Source: Cantharellus purpuraceus
Lineage: Eukaryota > Basidiomycota > Agaricomycetes > Cantharellales > Hydnaceae
DNA length: 64,000 bases
Assembly (NCBI GenBank): GCA_025174535.1
Contig: JALBUN010000030.1
Location: forward strand, 1 to 64,000
Reading direction: 5' to 3'
Below the pieces are notes generated by a model that was given only the letters and a program-made list of their open reading frames with translations, was not told the origin of the DNA and searched no databases. Positions 46,289-57,171 of the stretch are shown here, one piece after another (position 1 is the stretch's first letter; each line of letters opens with the position of its first letter). The translations under genes were made by a program, and so were the position numbers.

Positions 46289-46509
46289 ATGCGGATGCTC
46301 ACCAACTTCACTCTGATGATCCCTTTGCTTTTGGGCGTTTTTGCCATGGCCCTCCCCGCAGAAACCAACGCTGCACCTGGTAGCACACCCTCCAGTGGTG
46401 AGAGTTCATTTTGTGCATTGACTGTAATAGCGAAGTGTCTTACCATGTCATAGCATTCAATGAAGCGGACTACCTGGAGAATGAGGACAATCTTCTCACA
46501 CCATTCTAA
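46289..46509 (+). CDS. Small secreted peptide; candidate RiPP precursor or effector
   Basis: Two exons, 46289-46397 and 46454-46509, with a GTGAGA...CATAG intron. The spliced length is 165 nt, 54 residues plus TAA. The N-terminus MRMLTNFTLMIPLLLG is a classical signal peptide, with likely cleavage near AMALPAETNAA. The mature part is short and acidic, and the second exon encodes FNEADYLENEDNLLTPF at the C-terminus. There are no cysteines and no Lys-Arg Kex2 sites in the mature part, so it is not a multi-core ustiloxin-type precursor. A single C-terminal core with Tyr, Leu and Phe remains possible. It lies 350 bp downstream of UstYa-like gene 3. I infer precursor status only from position and size; it could equally be a small secreted protein of unknown role. 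Confidence 0.6.
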
Positions 46510-46774
46510 ACCTTTCCCAAACTTGTTTCCTGGTGTTGGTAAGATCCATCCCGCAAGGACTAGCTGCCAATGTGCTGATTCAGATCAATGTCACCCAGCA
46601 GGCTCAGGAATAATACTCGTGCCTCGGTGGGGAGTCGTTTGATGATCATGGAATGTACGAATTGTATATCGAACCTTGTTCAAAGGGAATCCATCCTGTT
46701 TACTTATCCAACTGGACAAGAGAATGAACGGCATGCATAGAGCTCGGTTACCAGTTTAATGAGTGAAGACAATT

Positions 46775-47750
46775 TCATGCATCCTTCAACATGACAGTCG
46801 AAGTGAAAACTTCAGGGAATAACGAGCAGCCCTTTACAACACCACTCCCGCGTTCCGTAAAGCCCCATGATCGATAGAGGGCAACCTAAACGTCTGAGTG
46901 GTTTCGCGGTTGCTATGCGCTTGTATAAATGGTGCTCACATTCTGGGGACTATCACCTTCCACGCACAAGTCAAATCCTCTCGCCTGAATCCAGAGTCAA
47001 TATGGTATGTTCTTAAATAAGACATGGCCTACCTGGGAGTCGACGAATTTGAAGAGTGAGGTACCGAGGCCTCGTCTTTGGTATTCGGGAAGAACACCGA
47101 TTTCCTGAAGGCTCCAAGCATTTACTTCAATATCTGTGCTGCCCAATGCCTCCTTAGTTAATCGGGAAATTCCTGGAATGTACTAGGTTTCAGTGTAGAA
47201 TTTGGGGTCAAAGATAGTGCCAAAGGGTGAAGTTTGATACGCACATCATTTTTCCACCAACGCGAGAGTTCCTTAGGAAAACTCTGGAGGATATCATTGA
47301 AAAGCTGCCGTGACTTTTCGCTACCCAAGGAGTCGAGCCAGGAAAGCCGGTTTAATATCCAAAGTTTAAGAGAGACTGTGGTACAGACCTGTAAAGAATG
47401 TGACGAGTTGGGGGGAACCATAAAGCCACCCCTACAAGGCGACCTTCCAAGATGGCGACATGGACTTGTCCATCCAAGAGTGTGGCACGGATGGTGGCCT
47501 GGTGAAACGGTGCGTTCAACCCCATGTCGCCTCCAATACATATTTGATTGGCCACATCTACTCTTAGGCCATGACAGATAATAGAAATGGAGGCAAAGGG
47601 GGTCACGGACCATCCTTAAAAGCTTCTTTGAGGACATGCGTAGCTCGCTCCACGTCGTTCTCTACAAAAAATCTATCACTGTAAGTAATATCGAATTTAT
47701 TTGACTGCCCGACCTGTAGGGTTGGTAAGATGCAGAATCTGTACGCCCAT
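46775..47750 (-). CDS. GNAT-family N-acetyltransferase
   Basis: An acetyl-CoA-dependent acyltransferase. The N-terminal part has VENDVERATHVLKEAFKD, then IRATLLDGQVHVAILEGR and LVGVALWFPPTRHIL after an intron. A middle exon reads SRQLFNDILQSFPKEL. The acetyl-CoA loop is LQEIGVLPEYQRRGLGTSLF (about 47105-47050), containing the Q/RxxGxG/A motif. Later exons give ARGFDLCVEGDSPQN and, after an intron, VALYRSWGFTERGSGVV. The end is TVMLKDA with TGA at 46777-46775. A minus-strand TATA-like AATATAAAAG lies near 47813-47804. The ATG at 47750 is the best start, but the join from exon 1 to the VENDVE exon is not settled in frame. Substrate unknown. Confidence 0.72.
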
Positions 47751-48841
47751 CACACGTGTGCCGAGAAGGATGGATAGCTGGGCGGAATTCCGTAACCAGT
47801 GACCTTTTATATTTTGATTCGGTGCTAAGTCGTTCAGACGAAAAGTAGAGACGACGAAGAATCCTAATGACACGAAAGAGGAGCGTGACGTCGTCACAAG
47901 TTTGAACAACCTTCCACAGCTACTCAGTCAACGCCGCCTTAGTTATTGCAAGATAAGTTAATTTATAAGGCTAATAAAATAGGTCGTCCATTGACTCTAA
48001 CAAGAGCAGTTGTGAGCTAGATGTGCAAGACAAGGGTTGCCAAGTGCTATTTGTTGACCGTGGCCATGGCTCTACCACCCAAACGGGGATGTAGTGCACT
48101 GTCACTTCCTGGACTACGGAGCTGACTTCAGAGTACGGGAAACTTGAAGTCCCCTCTGGAAGTGAGCTTGTCTACCCCTATTGATAATATATATCAGTCG
48201 AGGAAGCCTCTATACCGTTCGTAGTAAAGTCGAAGAACATCGCCACATGAGCTCTCGGTTCATTCATGATGACAAAACGTGATACCTTGATGAGGGTCAT
48301 CCCGCCAATATGACTGACTGTAAGCGACGTGGCTGAAGGTCCACGGGCCGCTGCATGGTGCTGACTTGTCCACCACATCCTTTGAGGAGACACACGTCCT
48401 GATATATCTAGATACAAGAGCACAAGAACAACCATCAGATGAGGGACATCGGTGAGCATGGATACTAATCCTTAAGATCACAGTTGCAGACAGAGCCAAG
48501 GGGGAGCGTGCTGGAAATTGAAATGTGGCCCTGTCCAATCCTTTGTCTGATTGTCAGGTCTCGCAAACAGACCCTTCCAATAGGACAACGTTTGAACAGA
48601 CAGGACCAGCGCCGTCATGAGCACGAACGAGTTCAAAACTTCAATGTCAATTTCGGGGTTTGAATTTAGTGCTCACTTGGTTTACTGTAAGCCATTTGCA
48701 TAGTCACGTTGACTGGCGTCGGGCCGTCTAGAGTTGTTGAGGAGGCATGACCATTTTTTTCTCTATAGGAAGAGAGCTTGCTGGGCTATATGGTAAGGAC
48801 ATCCTGGCACTACCACTAGAGAAGTTCAACCCGTTGTTATA
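47751..48841 (-). other. Unassigned region with membrane-protein-like fragments
   Basis: On the minus strand, VLNSFVLMTALVLSVQTLSYW near 48640-48580 and MLTDVPHLMVVLVLLYLD near 48459-48400 are hydrophobic and separated by splice-like signals. They recall a multipass protein. I could not build a full gene and no family was recognised. This could be a decayed 7TM or DUF6533-type gene. Confidence 0.3.
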
Positions 48842-50536
48842 ATGCCCGAGTCAAAGGTTCTTCACAAGTTATGCATTCTCTTGGCTTTTAGCCTTGCTTG
48901 CTTGGCTCTCGCCCCATCTGGGCCATGGGATACGTTCAACCTGGCTCCAGGGTCGAGAACGCTATGGCCTACAGCTGTAACTGCAACACATGGATCAGTT
49001 ACAGCTCCAAAGCACTTGGTAGGTGATGCTAGTATAGGTTCTACTATTTTACACGGTGATTCGTGGATCGCGCTGGATTTTGGAAAGGAGGTAGGCAATT
49101 TTGCGTGCTTGGGAATGTTAGAATCGTGATAATTATACCCCAAGGCCAGGTTGGAGGATACATTACGTCCACGATTGCGCCGAGCTCTTCAAACGCAAGT
49201 CTGTCGCTTGCGTTCACAGAATCTCCTCTATTCATTGATCCTACAAGTGATGATTCGTCCTTCCCTTCCGCAAACCAATCATATGATGGCGCCTTGGCTC
49301 TACCTTCCCCATTGCCCGCTGGACATTCGACAATGCCCATTGAAAAGCTCCGTGGTGGTTTCCGCTACCTCACCATCGTTTCCACATCCATGGAATCTGT
49401 GACTGTCTCGAATGTGACTGTCGCCATTGAGTTTATGCCTCACTGGGATGATCTACGAGCTTATACCGGCTATTTTTACGCTGATCACCAAGATATACTG
49501 AACAAGGCATGGTATGCTGGGGTGAGCAGCTTTATGTTGCGCTCTAGATATTGGATGACACGCAAAGGCGTATACCGTCCAAACGAACACTGTGCCTTTG
49601 CACACCGGACGTCAGGTGCCATTTGTCAACTCTGGTTTGTAAAGCCTTCGGAGACTCGCAAAACTATCCGCTGAATACATGAATGTCCAGCCCTTGGATG
49701 GCTGAATGATGCAACTTTGGGAATAGCTGGTCCTATTATCGTTGATGGAGCAAAACGCGATCGAGCGGTCTGGCCGGGCAACATGGGTATCGCCGTCCCA
49801 ACGCAATTTGTTTCCACGTTCGATCTCCTTCCAACCAAAAATGCCCTCGCTACTCAGTTTTCAGCGATCGATCCCAATACCGGTGCACTCCCCGAAGGTG
49901 GTGTGCCTGATGTTGACTTCATTTCATACTCATTGTGAGCTGAACAGTTGAACAGGACCACCGTTAAGCCAACACGGCTCTGACACATCACTCGCACACC
50001 CTAATAGGGGTTCATAATTACTGGTTGTACTCGGGAGATCTAACTTGGGTTCGAGGCCTTTGGGCAAATTACACCAAAGCTGTCGGCTATCTTGCAGGAC
50101 GGGTCGACACAAGCGGGTTGCTGGATGTGCTTGGAACTCGAGACTGGGCAAGGCTTGGCATGTCAGGACATAACGCTGAAGCAAATGCGCTATACTATAG
50201 GGTCCGTCGCCGTGTGATTTCCTAGTTGCCATACACCCTAACTCGCCGTCGTCGTAGGTCTTGACAACTGCCGTGGACCTGGCTACGACGCTCAATGAGA
50301 CCAGCCTGGCGACTATCTGGGCTCAAAACGCTACGGCGCTCAAGCAGCGGTACAATGAACTTTTGTGGGACGATAGTGCAGGATTATACCGCGACAATGA
50401 AACGACGACACTTCATCCTCAAGATGCCAACTCCTTTGCGGTGCTATATAATCTTACTCTCAATGGAAACAGCCTGTTTCCGCTACATTTGAATTTCATG
50501 TTGCAAAGACAGTGCTGCGCGATATGCGTGGAGTAG
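48842..50536 (+). pseudogene. GH78-like alpha-L-rhamnosidase, C-terminally truncated
   Basis: It starts MPESKVLHKLCILLAF, a signal peptide. Good family blocks follow: GPWDTFNLAPGSRTLWP, GYITSTIAPSS, RGGFRYLTIVS, DILNKAWYAG joined to AYTVQTNTVPLHTGRQVPF, DATLGIAGPIIVDGAKRDRA, VWPGNMGIAVPTQFVST, VHNYWLYSGDLTWVRGLWAN, VDTSGLLDVLGTRDWARLG, HNAEANAL and HPQDANSFAVLYN. After that the frame ends at TAG (50534-50536), and nothing downstream resembles the remaining ~200 residues normal for fungal members. I also could not join ISYS (near 49935) to VHNYW (near 50013) in frame, and the HLWTL-like residues expected between them are missing. Most likely a truncated pseudogene. Confidence 0.72.
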
Positions 50537-50732
50537 AGTTGACCCTTGGTCAGATAGTCAACTCAGTGATTTGGTCCGAAACCATCCATCTATATTATAA
50601 GATCCTAGATAGAGCTACGACGGTGGTGAATTTATAAGGAGCAAGACATGACAAATCTGACCCACCTTCTGGATACACGACAGGAGTTGCAAGAGTGATT
50701 GGCCTCAGCTAGCCTACGAATCCTCTCTTCTA

Positions 50733-51630
50733 TCAGGTTGCAGTTCTGCGCTCCTTGAGTTCTCTATATCGTTGAATCGCTCGCTCCCTCTCTTCTTCCA
50801 TTATTTGCTTTTGAGCCATTGATATTACCCCATTCGCCTTAGACACGACTGCACCTCCCTCCTGCGCAGTTCGTTTTGCGGCCCCACGAGGGAGTTTTGT
50901 TAAATTGGGCGGCGCCTGAACGATATCATTTAACCGTGTTGTGGGTGCTCTTTTTTCAAACTCTGTTTTTCGTGCAGGCGCAGGTGCGGGAACAGAAGTA
51001 GTGGGCGCCGGATCGGGTGCGGCGGGGTGGGATTTGGCAGCAGCATTTTTAGCAGCGCTGGCGACCTTGGCAGCTTTCTCACGTTTTAGAGCTCGTTTGT
51101 TAGTGTTACGAGACGTTTGCATGGCCTCGGCGATCGGAATGCGCATCTCGTCTTCCACTCTCCTGTTTGTCACTTTCAGTTGTGGTCCCTCAACGTCGAT
51201 CAACCCGCTCACCGGTTATATTTGGCAAGGCTTTCGCCATGCTGTTATAACCATTCGAGGAAATCGTGCTCATGAACGGGGAGAAACCAGAGAACTTCAT
51301 AACATACTTTGATTCCTGCGGGTTTCTGTGCTTCGCCATCTTTCTTGCGACGTTTTGATTGTCTGCCATCCTCACCCTCGCCTGATGCATCATCTAATCG
51401 GACCCGCTTCTCTCTATACGACCCCCTCACCCGTTCAGCTTGCAAAACCCGCGCCAGTGACTTCGGAACACTCTCCTGCGCCAGCGGAACGCCGCCAGTT
51501 GGCGGAAGATCTGTCCCACTAGAAAATTATACAAGTGTCAGTAACAATTTTATAGCTCACTTGGTGGTAGAACAAACCGCTTGGCGCGTTCGCTGAGACG
51601 AGCAGAAGGCTTAGCTCGTTTATGGGGCAT
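50733..51630 (-). CDS. CCDC137-like coiled-coil nuclear protein
   Basis: It starts MPHKRAKPSARLSERAKRF, strongly basic. A 44-nt intron leads to GTDLPPTGGVPLAQESVPKS, LARVLQAERVRGSYREKRV and a Lys/Arg cluster QSKRRKKDGEAQKPAG. A later short exon gives HGESLAKYNR, which joins RVEDEMRIPIAEAMQTS. An Ala/Lys/Pro-rich linker follows, then the conserved block RLNDIVQAPPNLTKLPRGA. A helical end reads MEEERERAIQRYRELKERR. This matches a fungal family related to CCDC137, a nucleolar or chromosome-associated protein. No enzymatic motif. Probably housekeeping. Confidence 0.72.
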
Positions 51631-52040
51631 GATACCTTGCCTTGAGAAAGGTCTGTCTGCTGACTGGTTCGAGGACCCACTGACCTCGATGCCCCACAAC
51701 GACCACGGCGCCCATAGTGTAACATAACGCGGAAGCAATTGCCAAACTTGAGAGGCGACCAACTTATGACCATGACCATTGGGTGCAACAAGGGGCGACT
51801 CTGCAGTACAACCAGACTCATGAAGGATCCTCGAGGGAGGCAAAGAGGATATATATCACACTTCAAGCCCACTGAGCTGCGCCTTGCCTTGTTCCGACTC
51901 CTAGTAGACTCGGGTTGGCCGTCCATAGGCTAGGCTAGAGGACCCCTTGACTGGCAGGTGAGACTATGTGTATGGCCAGCTGGTCACTATTATCGTGGCT
52001 TGCGGCTGAGTTACCAGATCATTGTCCAGACCCAATTGGC
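51631..52040. other. Intergenic stretch before S33 relic
   Basis: Open frames on the minus strand (51519-51926 and 51550-51843) overlap the CCDC137-like 5' end without recognisable motifs. No gene supported. Confidence 0.4.
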
Positions 52041-52821
52041 ACTATCTCCTTTCTCTCGTAGAACTTGTATCCTTGCGCTCTATACCCACCATCCTTTATG
52101 GCCATGCAGGAAAGCCAACTCCACATATCTTCCGGAGAAAAATGGTGACGTGACATTCCGAAACCACGATATGTTCCTGTACGAACTGGATACCGTTCTG
52201 GCTCATTTCGGGGTCCGGGACGACTATGATCTCTATGGCCACTCCTGGGGCAGTATACTTGGGGAGAGGCATAACTCTCACGGTGCTCCAGGACTATAGC
52301 ATCTGATACTTGTGGACACCCTGGCATCAATCGAATTATCCTCCAAGGCGGCAGACAATTTGAGAGCCGGTCTCCCTCAAGAGACTTAAGACATTCTCTT
52401 AAAGCACGGGTCAGATGGCACTGCTCATGGAAAAGAATACGAGGTGCCGTAAACTCGTATCATGCGTGTCACCTGTGCGGGGTTCAGCCGATGCCAGAGC
52501 AGGTAGCGGTCATTTGCAATCCTCGTGGAGGATACCTCAACTTTCTGCGGGATAGCGTATTGAAGCACCGCCCTTTGGAATCTTTCATCGTCGTTACAAT
52601 GAAGGAATGGATCGTAGTGGATGAGCTTCACCACATCAAGGCATCCACGCTTCGTCTCAACGGGCTCCATGACAAGGTTCAGGATATAGTCCGTCACTCC
52701 TCTTTGACTTGATGCCTTGAGTCAAATAGATCAAATTTGTCTAGTCATGTCACATAGCCATGCACCATCACAAAGAAAGGGGGCTTTTCCTTAAGGTTGT
52801 GGGCGGCTTTTGACAGCGTAG
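52041..52821 (+). pseudogene. Decayed copy of the S33 hydrolase
   Basis: Clear homology to 36593-37396. It keeps YLPEKNGDVTF, MFLYELDTVLAHFGVRDDYD and LYGHSWGSILGERH, then VTMKEWIVVDELHHIK and a GLHDKVQDIV acid-loop relic. Multiple lesions are visible: frameshifts before YLPEK, a TAG after GAPGL (52297-52299), a TAA near 52387 and a shortened cap region. The second Gly of GHSWGG has become Ser. Non-functional. Confidence 0.85.
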
Positions 52822-53489
52822 CTGACTTGGCTAATCCTGTACGTCAGTTTCAAAGGCCAAGATAGACAATGCAAGTTGAGCTGACACCCTTTATTCTTCT
52901 TGATACACGCAGGACGTATTCTTGTTTAAGCAGGCATACCTATAAGCAACTGGCGATTGTTTCGTTTTGTAGTGTCCTCAAGCCTTTAATTGATATGGCT
53001 ATCGTCTTCGGACTGTGTTATCTATTGGATCGCACTGCCGAAGTAACCACCGAAGGACCGCATTTTCATCCCACCCATTGCCATGACAGATCTCACCAAC
53101 ACCACCTTCATCTCCTAATGTGCTCGAACATCCGCAACTTCCCATTATCCACCACGGCTCATATCCACACAATCGCCGCGACTGTCTCGACCAGAATGGA
53201 AGTGCCTGCCCAGATTCACTATCGTGCTGATGCCTAGGAAGGTTCTAGGTGTTCAAAAAAAAAAAAAACAGGAAAGGGACTCGTAGGAACTGACGGCGGC
53301 AGCTACGGCACACATTATGTGAAGGATCCGCGTCGGGTTTTTAATTGCATGCACGAGTGATTCCGGGTTCATGTTTGTTATGTGTGCCCAGGGATATAAT
53401 ATATCCGACGTATCGTTCGTTGCCTAGTATTCCTGGCACGGATGTAAAGAACCCCGATGCAACTATCATTGCTTTCACCGTAGTCTCTG

Positions 53490-53804
53490 TTGGATTATCA
53501 AGTCCGACGAAGACGAGGAAAATGTCATAGCCATCGGCATATTCAAAATCGAACAAGAGGTTCTACTGATGAGATTGGAACGCGAAGGGAAGGCTATCAA
53601 GTAGTATACAGAAACTATGGAACTCAGTCAAAATATTTAAGAAATGAGTCGGTACGTACACTTCAGTTGGCTGCGTGGAGAAAACAGCTGAAGTGTCTAT
53701 AGACGTCGTATAAACTTTACATGTTATCAAAGCTCACAGAGACAAGAGGCGTGTACCAGACCATTATTTGTACTCATGGTCTTAGGTGGTGCTTGATAAT
53801 CCAA
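53490..53804. mobile_element. TIR-bounded 315-bp element (copy in duplication I)
   Basis: TTGGATTATCAAG at 53490-53502 and its exact reverse complement CTTGATAATCCAA at 53792-53804 bound a 315-bp segment. An internal stem ACACTTCAGTTG/CAGCTGAAGTGT lies near 53659-53698. The second copy is 58483-58797. No clear target-site duplication. It shares its first ~30 bp with the solo LTR at 58098. Confidence 0.5.
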
Positions 53805-53940
53805 TAATCATTCCTAGAAAGTCACGGCAACAACTGCCGATCGCCACGTGTACATATGCACCTACTTGCGGTTAATACTTCCATCGATGGGGTCGCGCAA
53901 ATGCTGAAGCGTTAAAAGTAGCCGATGAGCCAACATGACT

Positions 53941-55167
53941 TCAAGTCGCTAGCTGCCTCTCCATCGAAGCCTGCCACCCAAGCCTATGCGTGGCCTCGTC
54001 GGAGAGTCTCCAGACTTCATCTTCAGAGAAGATGTCCTGGCAATAAAAGCGCAGGTGCCGGCGGAAATGTTCATATCGAGAAAACATTTTGAGGCAGCCC
54101 GCCGGACATGTCAGCCCAACCACTGGCTTGTTTTTTTGCCTTACCCCCTGCACCTTTTCCTCCTCACGGTGTTGCAAAGGAGCATGGAATGATACCCAGT
54201 GCCTCTGAAAGTTGCGGGAGATGAGGCGACCGCAGACCTGGCCGTTGGCGTCGACAACACCACATTTTCGGATTTTGGGAGAGCGTTGGCGTCCTTTTGA
54301 GGATTTTTTCCTCGATGGGGGTGCTTCCGTCATGTCCTGGGTGGGATAATGTGCCGCTGATGCAGCCGGTGCCGGCTGTGATGTCGACGCTACCGGCCAT
54401 GGTCCTGGGGTCGGTGCGTCCCTCCATGGGGAGGCTGATGATGACGCAGCTGGGTATCCACCCTGCTGCGCATATCCAGCATTCGCTGGCTGTGGGGGTG
54501 TCGTGGAGTTCCACGCCATCCTCTGGTCGTGAACAATATGGTATGTTGAGATGGTGGACCTGTACGCTGCGTCAACACCACTCTGAGCCCTTGTCATGTC
54601 AAAGTCACTCACTGTCCACCATCTGGATTGTATGGTACGAGCTGTGTGTGGCCACATTCCACACACTGAGGCTGACTGGGGGCAACAGGTGGAAAATGAC
54701 CCGTTGGTGGGTATCTTCCATATGCTGCCCCCCCTCCCGTCCCTTTTCCCGCGTCCTGGGCGATTCTTGTCTGGCCCAGGCACGGGTCAAGTTCTTGCAC
54801 CGGAGCATTAGTCCCTACTAATGCATCCGGCGATGGCTCCAGGGCGGGGAGCATGGCGCTGATATGCGATGTGAGGACTCTCTACTAATGTATGTGTAGT
54901 CTTGCAACACTTACGGAGAAGTCTGGTCTATGCTTGTGGAGGTCGGGGTGATGCCCACCCCCTGTGTGCCAAGTGTACTCAGTTGGAGGTCGGCCGCAAC
55001 AAACCTGGTGAGCTCCAACATGAAGTCCTCCTGTGTTACTTTGTCAATGCCATGCATGAAGAAAGCATCGCTGGAGAACTCACTGGCAGTTCTGGTAGGT
55101 CAAAGCCAGCATCATTGAGCTCGGTGTGAGCATCAAATGTAAAGGAGGAGGAGTTGGCTAGAGACAT
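53941..55167 (-). CDS. Zinc-finger protein, copy I
   Basis: Four exons join in frame: MSLANSSSFTFDAHTELN...LPELP; EDFMLELTRFVAADLQLSTL...; AMLPALEPSPDALVG...YNPDGGQ; then RMAWNSTTPPQPANAGYA to the end. The last exon has a low-complexity Ala/Pro/Ser linker, a basic stretch RKKSSKGRQRSPKIRK and two zinc-finger-like modules. The first is C-x9-C-x10-H-x4-H in RKCGVVDANGQVCGRL..H. The second is C-x3-C-x12-H-x4-C in CPAGCLKMFSRYEHFRRH. An additional CxxC (QCVECGHT) sits in exon 3. The end is SMERQLAT, TGA at 53943-53941. A transcription-factor-like role is inferred. Family not otherwise recognised. Intact. Confidence 0.75.
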
Positions 55168-57171
55168 GTTGTTGAAGAGACAAAGCTGTTTGTTGGGAGT
55201 GTCCTTGCAGCAGGTGACCGTTTATATGCCGCAGTCTTGCTTCATAGGTCGGTTTGCTATGTGTGCATTCTTACCAGATGCGGTGTGCAGTGTCTCACAA
55301 CGTGGTGAATGCGTGGAAACCTTCTCTTGGGCGGCAGAACTCCCAGATCTGCATTCATCAGCATATGACTCACTTGATTGGAGCTTCGATACCGTTTGGC
55401 ATCTTGGATCGGTATTGAGTCTGGCAAAGAAGACTAATCTAGCAAGATGCTGCTGGAAACTTGTAGGATCTAATTTTATCCAATCTAATCATCCGAAGCG
55501 ATGCATCACCCGATATGAGAACTGTATATAGCAGAATGGCATATGGCAGTTCACTCTTCGGTGGCACAGTACTATCGAGAACAAAGGAAGGGTGCAATGG
55601 TGCTCACACAATGTGATATCGAGGTAGTATTGAAATTTGTGCCAACCTTGACTGGCAGTTTGTGGAAGTGAGATGAGTCTGCCCCGCATGGACTGCTTTT
55701 GAAATTGTGCCGTGCGTATCACACCGGGTATTACCTCATGTTGTTATACATATTTGGGCGACCCGTTGACAGTCGGGACTGTGCGAAGAAGCTGGCTGAA
55801 TGCAGTTGAACAAAGGAGCTCAGCCACGTTGGATCAGTCTCACATAATGACGAGGTGTTCAATTATCTCCAGAGTGAATATCAATGAGATCTGTACTACG
55901 TCAGGCTACACATTGTGTAAGTAATGATAAAAATATGTTATTGCGAATGATTCTCACCTCAGTTGTTTGATAGACAACTGAGGGAAAAGATGAAAACTCC
56001 GCCGAAACAATGATCACCCCTCTCGTACTCACTACGATTGATTCTAACAAATATCACGAAATGCAACGTTCTTTGACAGCAAATACCATAAACAATTCGA
56101 CGCGTTTTGTGATGCTGTGGGCGATCGGTAAGACGTTGCGTCTTCTATCTCACCTCAATAGCCTTGTAGGTTCAAGAATTTGATACACGACCCACCCGAT
56201 GAACGATGCGAAGAGGGCTGAGGAGGAGTGCGCCTCACATGATCATTCGGAATGAGAATCTAACCCTGAGCAGGCGCAGCCTCGTCCCCGAGCGAGTGCG
56301 TCCAAGGTTTAAATCTACACTCATCACTCTTTCACTCTTTGTCTGCACCATCATATCCATCGAAGCTAGCAATTTCGTCGTAATTTTCGCCATACTCTAT
56401 TATCATGGTTCCATCTCTACGCTAGGAGATATGCAGATACTTGTTGGGCATTTGTGGTATTTGTTCATGACGGTGTGTCTGATAGACGGACATGTGGGAT
56501 GTGATAGGATGAAGGGGAAGGAGGAGGGGTCGAGGACGGAGGCGTTGAAGGTGGTGGATATACGTGGTTGCTGATGTGCATGTTTGCTTGGTCATAAATG
56601 TTTGTACGCCAGATGGATGAAACGGCGAAGGCCAAAGAGGAGAAGTGTCAAACCACTGGAAGGAGGGTACGTGTCATGGTATCGTGGCTTGTATATTGTG
56701 GACGTCGGCTGATGATGGATATATGCTCTTGTTTGTGTGGTAGGACTCTTTTACTGCTCCTGATCAGGGACACCCGCAAAGATGAGTGAATAGACAGCAA
56801 TATGAGGAGGAAGTGGTTGCGAAGTAGGGGCGTGAGTAGAGGTCTGAAGCGTGCGTTGATGGTTCCTCCACTACTTGGGACTCATCATTTTCATTAGCTT
56901 TTTGATCGTCCCAGGAACGATGGCCGTGACGTGAATCCTCTCGTAGCTTGCATACCTCGTATGAATAATGGACAAAATGGCCCACCGAAATCAACCATCA
57001 TAGTGTGAATGTCGCCTCCTTCCAGGTTCAGTTTAGGCTTTATACTCAGTGATGGTTTTGAATACTTGCTCGTGTTCCATGACTAACCTCGATCAGCCCA
57101 GGAGTGTGGTTTTCTTTCTTTTCTTGTCCAACCAAATTTTTTCCGCTATCACATCAACATTCCTTCAAAGC
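55168..57171. other. 3' part of duplication I and spacer
   Basis: No intact gene was found. A minus frame at 55489-55722 is identical in copy II (60476-60709) but has no motif. Near 56060-56216 an exon-like pair reads NATFFDSKYHKQFDAF...DPPDERCEEG, a probable gene remnant. Sequence 56698-57171 is the unduplicated spacer between the two units and shows no gene. Confidence 0.4.
55884..56056. mobile_element. 173-bp insertion present only in duplication I
   Basis: Copy I has AATATCA at 55877-55883 and again at 56050-56056, with 166 bp between. Copy II has a single AATATCA (60879-60885). Inside is a perfect hairpin CCTCAGTTGT (55957-55966) / ACAACTGAGG (55974-55983). Insertion with a 7-bp duplication, or deletion in copy II through the repeat, are both possible. 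Confidence 0.6.

Larger units (their letters stand above)
52408..56697. repeat. Tandem segmental duplication, copy I
   Basis: About 4.3 kb, highly similar to 57172-61743 in the same orientation. It begins within the S33 relic ('cagatggcact'), includes the zinc-finger gene and ends around 'cgtgtcatggtatcgtggct'. Large parts are nearly identical (for example 53344-54290 versus 58337-59283). Confidence 0.92.

Noticed and set aside
46289..46509. Ustiloxin-type multi-core precursor
   Set aside because: No repeated cores and no Lys-Arg or Lys-Lys Kex2 sites in the mature part; only a single-core model remains possible.
54297..54821. 174-codon plus-strand frame, repeated at 59290-59808
   Set aside because: Antisense to the zinc-finger gene. 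Its conservation follows from the duplication; the minus strand has the coherent four-exon gene.
55489..55722. 77-codon minus-strand frame identical in both duplicates (60476-60709)
   Set aside because: Identity is explained by the recent duplication; no motif and no splice context.
56206..56574. 122-codon plus-strand frame at the end of duplication I
   Set aside because: The matching frame in copy II diverges by indels into a different protein, so it is not maintained as coding.
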